From positions 1 to 13,262 of the forward strand of contig CANKLS010000037.1 in assembly GCA_947483645.1 (NCBI GenBank): a stretch of DNA of 13,262 nt. The letters run 5' to 3'. Source of the stretch: Bradymonadales bacterium. GTDB taxonomy: Bacteria; Myxococcota; Bradymonadia; REDH01. The position numbers were made by a program, and so were the translations under genes. The notes beneath the pieces were generated by a model. That model worked only from the letters and a program-made list of their open reading frames with translations. It was not told the DNA's origin and did no database searches. Shown here piece after piece: positions 9,469 to 13,262 of the stretch; position 1 is the first letter of the stretch; each line of letters begins with the position of its first letter.

Positions 9469-11220
9469 CTAACCGCCAGAGGTGAAGATCCACGGGTAGG
9501 AGACGCGTACCGTTCCTCCTCCCTTCGGCTCGGGAAAGCGCCACTGCTTTACGCGGCGCTGGACACAGGCGTGTACCGCCTCGTTCTTCATGGTCGACGC
9601 CTTCAGCTTCGTTCCGCCCACAGCGCCATCAGGCCCGATGACGAACTCCACGTCGATACGCCCCTGGAGGTCCGGTACCTTCTGAAGCTCCGTCTCGTAG
9701 CAGGCTACGATCTCGCGCCGATGCTCGGCGATAACCCGACGAACAATGTCCATGTCGAGCGCCCCCGTCAGCGTGAACGGCTGCGAAGAAACCACCGGCG
9801 TGCGCACCTTGCGGTCCGACACCCCACGGAGATTTCCGCCGACATTGCTACCGCCCGAACGGCCAACGCCGATCGCTCCACCACCAACGCCCGTCGACAG
9901 CCGGCCGCCGCCGCCGGCGAGACCGCCGCCAAACTTACCCAGACCGCCCTGCCCGTAGCTCTGGCCCAGGCCCGTGTCGCTCACGCCGCCTATCGCCTCA
10001 AGCTCCGCCACGCCGGCCGCTGCATCGCCACCAAAGACATTCGATGGACCGAGCTGGTTCAGCACATCAACCGCGCCGCGGTTCATGGCCTCGTCGCGCG
10101 CCTCAGCACGGGCGAGCTCCGTGACCTCTTCCGGCTTATCCTTCGGATTCTTGTCTTCAGGCTTGCTCTTATCGGCCTTCGCGTCGCCCTTGTCGGACTT
10201 CTTGTCGGCCTCCTGCTTCTCCTTCAGCCACTCCGGCTTCTCCTCCGGCTTCTTCTCCTCCGGCTTCACGAGCAGCATCTGCACGTAGCGATTCAGCTGC
10301 GCCTCACGCTCCATCGCGAGCTCACCGACCTCCGGGGGCATCAGCAAGGATACCAGGATGAGGCCACCCTGGATGAGCGTCGACACCGCCAGCGCAAGAC
10401 CGGCCGCACGCCAGTCGCGCTTGATCGGGAAGACAAACTTGGGAATTTCGCTCCGGCGCAAGAAGAAGACAAGCTCCCCCAATACAATCCGGGCACGCGT
10501 CTCACCGGTCAGCGCCAACTTCCAGACTGCTCCTGCCTGCGTCGCACGGCCCGACGCCATCGCCTCGGCAGGCGTGAAGTGGCTGTCGCCAACCCAGATT
10601 TCGCCCTCCATCCCCTCGCGGAGAAGAAGAACCGGCTCGCCGCTCGACACCTCCAGCAAGACGATCTCGCCGCCCGGGATCAGGTCCGACTCAATCTGGA
10701 ACTGGCAATCGGCACCCGATCCAACCTTCAGCGTCGTCGGCGGCTGATACAGGTCGTCCACGATCACAAGGTCGCGGAACAGCATCGCCGCCTCGACCGA
10801 ACCATCCGAATGCTCCGCACGACGCAGGAAGCGGCGCGTGTAAATCTCATCGTCCGTCTCAACCACGACCGCCGCCGAGCCGCCGCCAGCGCCACCGGCG
10901 CCGAGCCGCTCGCCGACCTCGTGGAAGCGAATGACCAGTTCGTAGCCGCCCACACCGATCCGGTCGCCGTGCGAAAGCTTCTGCTTGTTCACACGCTGAC
11001 CGCCGACCGTCGTGCCCTTCCCCGAGCCGAGGTCGATGACGAACACGTCGTCACCTGTCACCTCCACAACGGCATGCACGCGGCTCACATTCGCGTCATC
11101 TAGGAAGATGTGGGATTTGGCATGGCTGCCAATCTTTACAACGTCCTGCTCCAACCGCTCCGTGCGCTCGTGGGCGCCGTCGCGATAGATCTCAAATATC
11201 AACAGTCTCGATTCAGACAT
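9469..11220 (-). CDS. gltG: GltG/PglI-like FHA, transmembrane and AgmX/PglI C-terminal domain protein
   Basis: The 583-residue protein starts at an ATG with GAGG seven bases upstream. Residues about 25-105 form an FHA fold (KIGSHAKSHIFLDD, then SRVHAVVE, then DLGSGKGTTVGG). Residues about 145-260 are a beta-rich region that begins with another FHA-like strand (LKVGSGADCQFQI). One membrane segment lies at about 268-292. A Lys/Glu/Pro-rich stretch (310-360) and a Gly-rich stretch (410-470) follow. The last 95 residues form a TonB-like AgmX/PglI C-terminal domain, with RRVIAEHRREIVACYE, KQWRFPEPKGGGTVRVSYPW and Cys at about 507 and 552. This order predicts FHA in the cytoplasm and the C-terminal domain in the periplasm, as for M. 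xanthus GltG (PglI), an inner-membrane part of the gliding complex that works with the AglRQS motor. Its place after the gltE- and cglF-like genes supports that. Paralogues with the same domains exist, so the exact name is likely but not proven. Confidence 0.88.
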   Translation of the reverse strand: MSESRLLIFEIYRDGAHERTERLEQDVVKIGSHAKSHIFLDDANVSRVHAVVEVTGDDVFVIDLGSGKGTTVGGQRVNKQKLSHGDRIGVGGYELVIRFHEVGERLGAGGAGGGSAAVVVETDDEIYTRRFLRRAEHSDGSVEAAMLFRDLVIVDDLYQPPTTLKVGSGADCQFQIESDLIPGGEIVLLEVSSGEPVLLLREGMEGEIWVGDSHFTPAEAMASGRATQAGAVWKLALTGETRARIVLGELVFFLRRSEIPKFVFPIKRDWRAAGLALAVSTLIQGGLILVSLLMPPEVGELAMEREAQLNRYVQMLLVKPEEKKPEEKPEWLKEKQEADKKSDKGDAKADKSKPEDKNPKDKPEEVTELARAEARDEAMNRGAVDVLNQLGPSNVFGGDAAAGVAELEAIGGVSDTGLGQSYGQGGLGKFGGGLAGGGGRLSTGVGGGAIGVGRSGGSNVGGNLRGVSDRKVRTPVVSSQPFTLTGALDMDIVRRVIAEHRREIVACYETELQKVPDLQGRIDVEFVIGPDGAVGGTKLKASTMKNEAVHACVQRRVKQWRFPEPKGGGTVRVSYPWIFTSGG

Positions 11221-11262
11221 CGTTCATCCTCAGGTTCGAACGCCCGTTCTCGCCGAACACGC

Positions 11263-11502
11263 TCAGAAGCGCTCTACCGACTGCACCAACTCCGTCACAA
11301 AATCCTTCCGAATCTTGATCAGACTCGATTCCTTGCCACGACGAAGACCGGTCACCGTCTCCTGGTCCGGACGGACCAAGGTACCCGTGACGACGTCCTC
11401 TTCGAAGTTGAAATTGGTCTCCTTCTGCGTCTCTTGGGCCGAAGCCGAAGAGGCAAGCAGGAGAAGTCCAGCAACCATGCTCAAAGTGATCTTTTGATTC
11501 AT
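11263..11502 (-). CDS. cglF: Small secreted protein, CglF/GltF-like
   Basis: The 79-residue protein starts at an ATG with AAGGGAG six to seven bases upstream. The N-terminus is a classical signal peptide: Lys4, a hydrophobic core, then ASA before a probable cleavage between Ala22 and Gln23. The mature part is only about 57 residues, acidic first (NFNFEEDVV) and basic later (GLRRGKESSLIKIRKDF). It has no Cys and no further membrane segment. In M. xanthus the small secreted gliding protein CglF (GltF) is encoded between gltE and gltG, which is the position here. The call rests mainly on size, export signal and gene order. A longer overlapping frame (11213-11509) lacks a signal peptide and a sensible composition and was discarded. 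Confidence 0.75.
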   Translation of the reverse strand: MNQKITLSMVAGLLLLASSASAQETQKETNFNFEEDVVTGTLVRPDQETVTGLRRGKESSLIKIRKDFVTELVQSVERF

Positions 11503-11532
11503 TGTTCACTCCCTTCGTCGGACTGCCGCGTT

Positions 11533-11559
11533 ACTTTGACACCGGCGTTTGCTCAAAGT
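11533..11559 (-). other. Inverted repeat between the gltE- and cglF-like genes
   Basis: Perfect seven-base arms (ACTTTGA and TCAAAGT) enclose 13 bases in the 63-base gap. No T-run follows, so it is not an obvious terminator. It could be an mRNA processing or stability element that sets the ratio of the small secreted protein to its neighbours, or a protein-binding site. Confidence 0.4.
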
Positions 11560-11565
11560 TCCTGA

Positions 11566-13071
11566 CTAGGCTCCCGAACCTTCCGGTGCAGGCTCGGCCG
11601 CTGGCGCGGGCTCAGTCGCCGGTGCCGGCTCAGTCGCCGGTGCGGGCTCAGCCGCCGGTGCGGGCTCAGCCGCCGGTGCGGGCTCAGCCGCCGGTGCAGG
11701 CTCGGCCGCCGGTGCAGGCTCGGCCGCCGGTGCAGGCTCGGCCGCCGGTGCAGGCTCGGCCGCCGGTGCAGGCTCGGCCGCCGGTGCAGGCTCGGCCGCC
11801 GGTGCAGGCTCGATGCCCTCGAGCATCTCGGGCATGGCCTCCGGCTCCGGCTCAGGGTCACCGGCACCAAACTCAATGAGGGTCTTGAGCGCGACGATGC
11901 GCTTGTCCACATCCTCCATCCGCTCGAACCGGCTCTTGCCGACCGCTGCCTTCAACTGCTCGAAGGTCGCGACCGCCTTCGGGTAGTCGCCGCTGAACTC
12001 CTGCTGAAGGATTGCCAGGTTGTAGAGCGTCGCAAAGTCGTTCGGGTTCTGCGCGAGCAGCTGGTTATACTGCGCCTCGGCGCCGGCGCCGTCGTCGAGC
12101 CCGCGAAGCGCAACCCCGTAGGAGCGGCGTGCATCGCGGTCATTCTCACGCTTGGCGAGAACCGCTTCGAACGACCGCTTGGCGACCTCAAAATCGCGGA
12201 AGTTCAGCGCCATTGCGCCGATGTTCATGTGGGCATCCACATAGTCCGGATCGCGCTTCACGGCTGCGAGGAACTCGCGGTAGGCCGTGATGACATCCTT
12301 TTGCGCAAGCGCAATCAGACCGAGCCGGTTGTGGAGCGTCGCCGCGTCCGAGCCGAGCTGAATCGCGTTCTCACAGACGACCCGAGCCAACTCAATGCGG
12401 CCTAGGTCGAAGTAGATGCGCGCCATGTTCGCGTAGGCGTCGGCGCTCAGCGACTCGCCAGCAAGTGCAAACCGAAGGAAGACGATCGCCTCCTGCGCCG
12501 ACTTTGCGTCGCGCTTGCCGGCCGCGAGCAGCTTCTGTCGCTGCAGAATCGCAAGGTTGATGTTGCAGCCCGTTTCGTTCTCACGCGACGCGATGCAATC
12601 TCGGAAGACCCGCTCGGCGCCCGCTGTGTCGCCCTCTTTGAGTTTGAGGTAGCCCTCGTAGGCCTTGCCCCGCATGAACTGCGCGTCGATGGATTGCGCA
12701 CGCGTGAAGGCGTCGGACGCAGCTGTCGTGTCGCCCTCCTCGGCAAGGACCAAACCGAGATTGAACCAGGTATTTGGATCGTCCGCGTCCAACTCTACGG
12801 CCGTGCGGAGTGCCGCCTCTGCCCGCTTCAGACGGCCCTCGTCGGCCTTGTCTGCATAGGCGTCAAAGGCAGACTGCCGTGCGGCCTTGAGGGTCGCAAC
12901 CCGCTCCGCCTCGATCTCTTCGGGCATCTTCACACGCTCGACCACTACCGGACCCGTCTCCTGCGCCCGCTGTACCTGCACCTGTTGGGGTGCGCCGCAG
13001 GCAGCTAGCAGCAACAAAGAAACTCCGGTCGCAATACGCATCATCTTCTTGATTGCTTTGGCCTGCTTCAC
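11566..13071 (-). CDS. gltE: GltE/AglT-like TPR lipoprotein with Ala-Glu-Pro repeat tail
   Basis: The 501-residue protein starts at a GTG whose GTGA overlaps the stop of the previous gene, with a strong AAGGAGGT five bases upstream. The signal (KKMMRIATGVSLLLLAAC) ends in a lipobox with Cys25 followed by Gly, so export towards the outer membrane is plausible. Residues about 70-390 are TPRs, with good units such as NTWFNLGLVLAEEGDTTAAS and DAHMNIGAMALNFRDFEVAK. Cys159 and Cys169 could form a disulfide in the periplasm. From about residue 410 the protein becomes a low-complexity tail of about 13 AEPAPA hexapeptides ending in EGSGA. Length, lipobox, TPRs and position before the CglF- and GltG-like genes fit GltE (AglT) of M. 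xanthus, a TPR lipoprotein required for adventurous motility. TPR proteins are hard to separate by sequence alone, so the name relies partly on gene order. Confidence 0.88.
   Translation of the reverse strand: MKQAKAIKKMMRIATGVSLLLLAACGAPQQVQVQRAQETGPVVVERVKMPEEIEAERVATLKAARQSAFDAYADKADEGRLKRAEAALRTAVELDADDPNTWFNLGLVLAEEGDTTAASDAFTRAQSIDAQFMRGKAYEGYLKLKEGDTAGAERVFRDCIASRENETGCNINLAILQRQKLLAAGKRDAKSAQEAIVFLRFALAGESLSADAYANMARIYFDLGRIELARVVCENAIQLGSDAATLHNRLGLIALAQKDVITAYREFLAAVKRDPDYVDAHMNIGAMALNFRDFEVAKRSFEAVLAKRENDRDARRSYGVALRGLDDGAGAEAQYNQLLAQNPNDFATLYNLAILQQEFSGDYPKAVATFEQLKAAVGKSRFERMEDVDKRIVALKTLIEFGAGDPEPEPEAMPEMLEGIEPAPAAEPAPAAEPAPAAEPAPAAEPAPAAEPAPAAEPAPAAEPAPAAEPAPAAEPAPATEPAPATEPAPAAEPAPEGSGA
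11583..11812. repeat. 18-bp tandem repeat, about 12.8 copies, inside the gltE-like gene
   Basis: The unit CCGGTGCAGGCTCGGCCG repeats without gaps from 11583. Copies at 11691, 11709, 11727, 11745, 11763 and 11781 are identical, and the copy at 11799 matches for 14 bases. Copies at 11637, 11655 and 11673 are identical to each other but differ from the first group; three of the four outermost copies (11583-11636) are more diverged. Each unit encodes one AEPAPA-type hexapeptide, so copy-number change keeps the frame. Confidence 0.95.
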
Positions 13072-13262
13072 GGCTGACCTCCTTCGCTGGGGGTTGCTGT
13101 GGGAGCAGCCTCAGGGGCCGCCTCTGGCGCTACCGGGGTCGTCGCAGGCGTCGCAGATGGCGTCGCGTCGGCGCCCGTTCCATCGCCGCCAAGCATGCCG
13201 GCCTTCTTCTGCTCGCTCGGATCCACATAACCGGGCGCATAGAACCCGACGCTGTCGTAACC
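13068..13262 (-). CDS. C-terminal end of an unidentified gene, 5' part beyond window
   Basis: The frame is open from the right edge to TGA at 13070-13068, giving 64 residues. It starts with an aromatic, glycine-rich piece (GYDSVGFYAPGYVDPSEQKK) and then becomes a Pro/Ala/Thr-rich tail that ends in SEGGQP. Its stop overlaps the GTG of the gltE-like gene by four bases, so the two are co-transcribed and probably translationally coupled. I do not recognise the family from this tail. In M. xanthus the gene before gltE is gltD (agmU), so that is a positional candidate only. The Pro/Ala-rich ending resembles linkers in other envelope proteins of this block. Confidence 0.75.
   Translation of the reverse strand, partial: GYDSVGFYAPGYVDPSEQKKAGMLGGDGTGADATPSATPATTPVAPEAAPEAAPTATPSEGGQP
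13077..13084 (-). promoter_or_regulatory. Strong ribosome binding site that fixes the GTG start of the gltE-like gene
   Basis: AAGGAGGT lies inside the last codons of the upstream gene, five bases before the GTG at 13071. It is the best ribosome site in the window and the reason for choosing GTG over the Met codons at residues 10 and 11. Confidence 0.8.

Noticed and set aside
11213..11509. 98-codon minus-strand frame overlapping the cglF-like gene
   Set aside because: It has no signal peptide or coherent composition, and the competing 79-residue frame has a ribosome site, signal peptide and cleavage motif.
11583..11812. The tandem array considered as a CRISPR
   Set aside because: Units are contiguous 18-mers with no spacers and are in frame within a gene.
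11502..11879. Plus-strand frame with a repeated PVQARP-type peptide
   Set aside because: It is the antisense reading of the 18-bp array in the gltE-like gene. A repeat whose unit is a multiple of three stays open in several frames.

Overview
All credible genes in this GC-rich window lie on the minus strand and read from the right edge towards the left. They form one compact block with gaps of -4, 63, 42, 150 and 83 bases, which suggests a single operon. The content resembles the core of the adventurous-gliding (Agl-Glt) cluster known from Myxococcus xanthus. It points to a member of the Myxococcota, Bradymonadota or a related former deltaproteobacterial lineage; no rRNA or other taxonomic marker is present.

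Layout in transcription order: (1) the 64-codon tail of an unidentified gene cut by the right edge (13262-13068); (2) a GltE/AglT-like TPR lipoprotein with a long Ala-Glu-Pro repeat tail, translationally coupled to gene 1 (13071-11566); (3) a 79-residue secreted protein in the position and size of CglF/GltF (11502-11263); (4) a GltG/PglI-like protein with a cytoplasmic FHA domain, one membrane segment, a Lys/Glu/Pro and Gly-rich periplasmic linker and a TonB-like AgmX/PglI C-terminal domain (11220-9469); (5) a second, shorter TPR lipoprotein (9318-8434); (6) a giant TPR-like protein without a signal peptide, open from 8350 to the left edge, with 2783 codons visible and its end missing.

If the gliding-cluster reading is right, the giant solenoid is a cytoplasmic scaffold. 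The FHA protein spans the inner membrane and reaches through the periplasm. The TPR lipoproteins and the small secreted protein form the periplasmic or outer-membrane part of a trans-envelope complex. Such cores also occur in bacteria that do not glide, so motility itself cannot be concluded. Non-coding points of interest are an 18-bp tandem repeat inside gltE, a 14-bp perfect palindrome just before the giant gene, and a hairpin between gene 2 and gene 3. I saw no RNA genes, mobile elements or CRISPR arrays, and no stretch over 300 bases lacks a gene.
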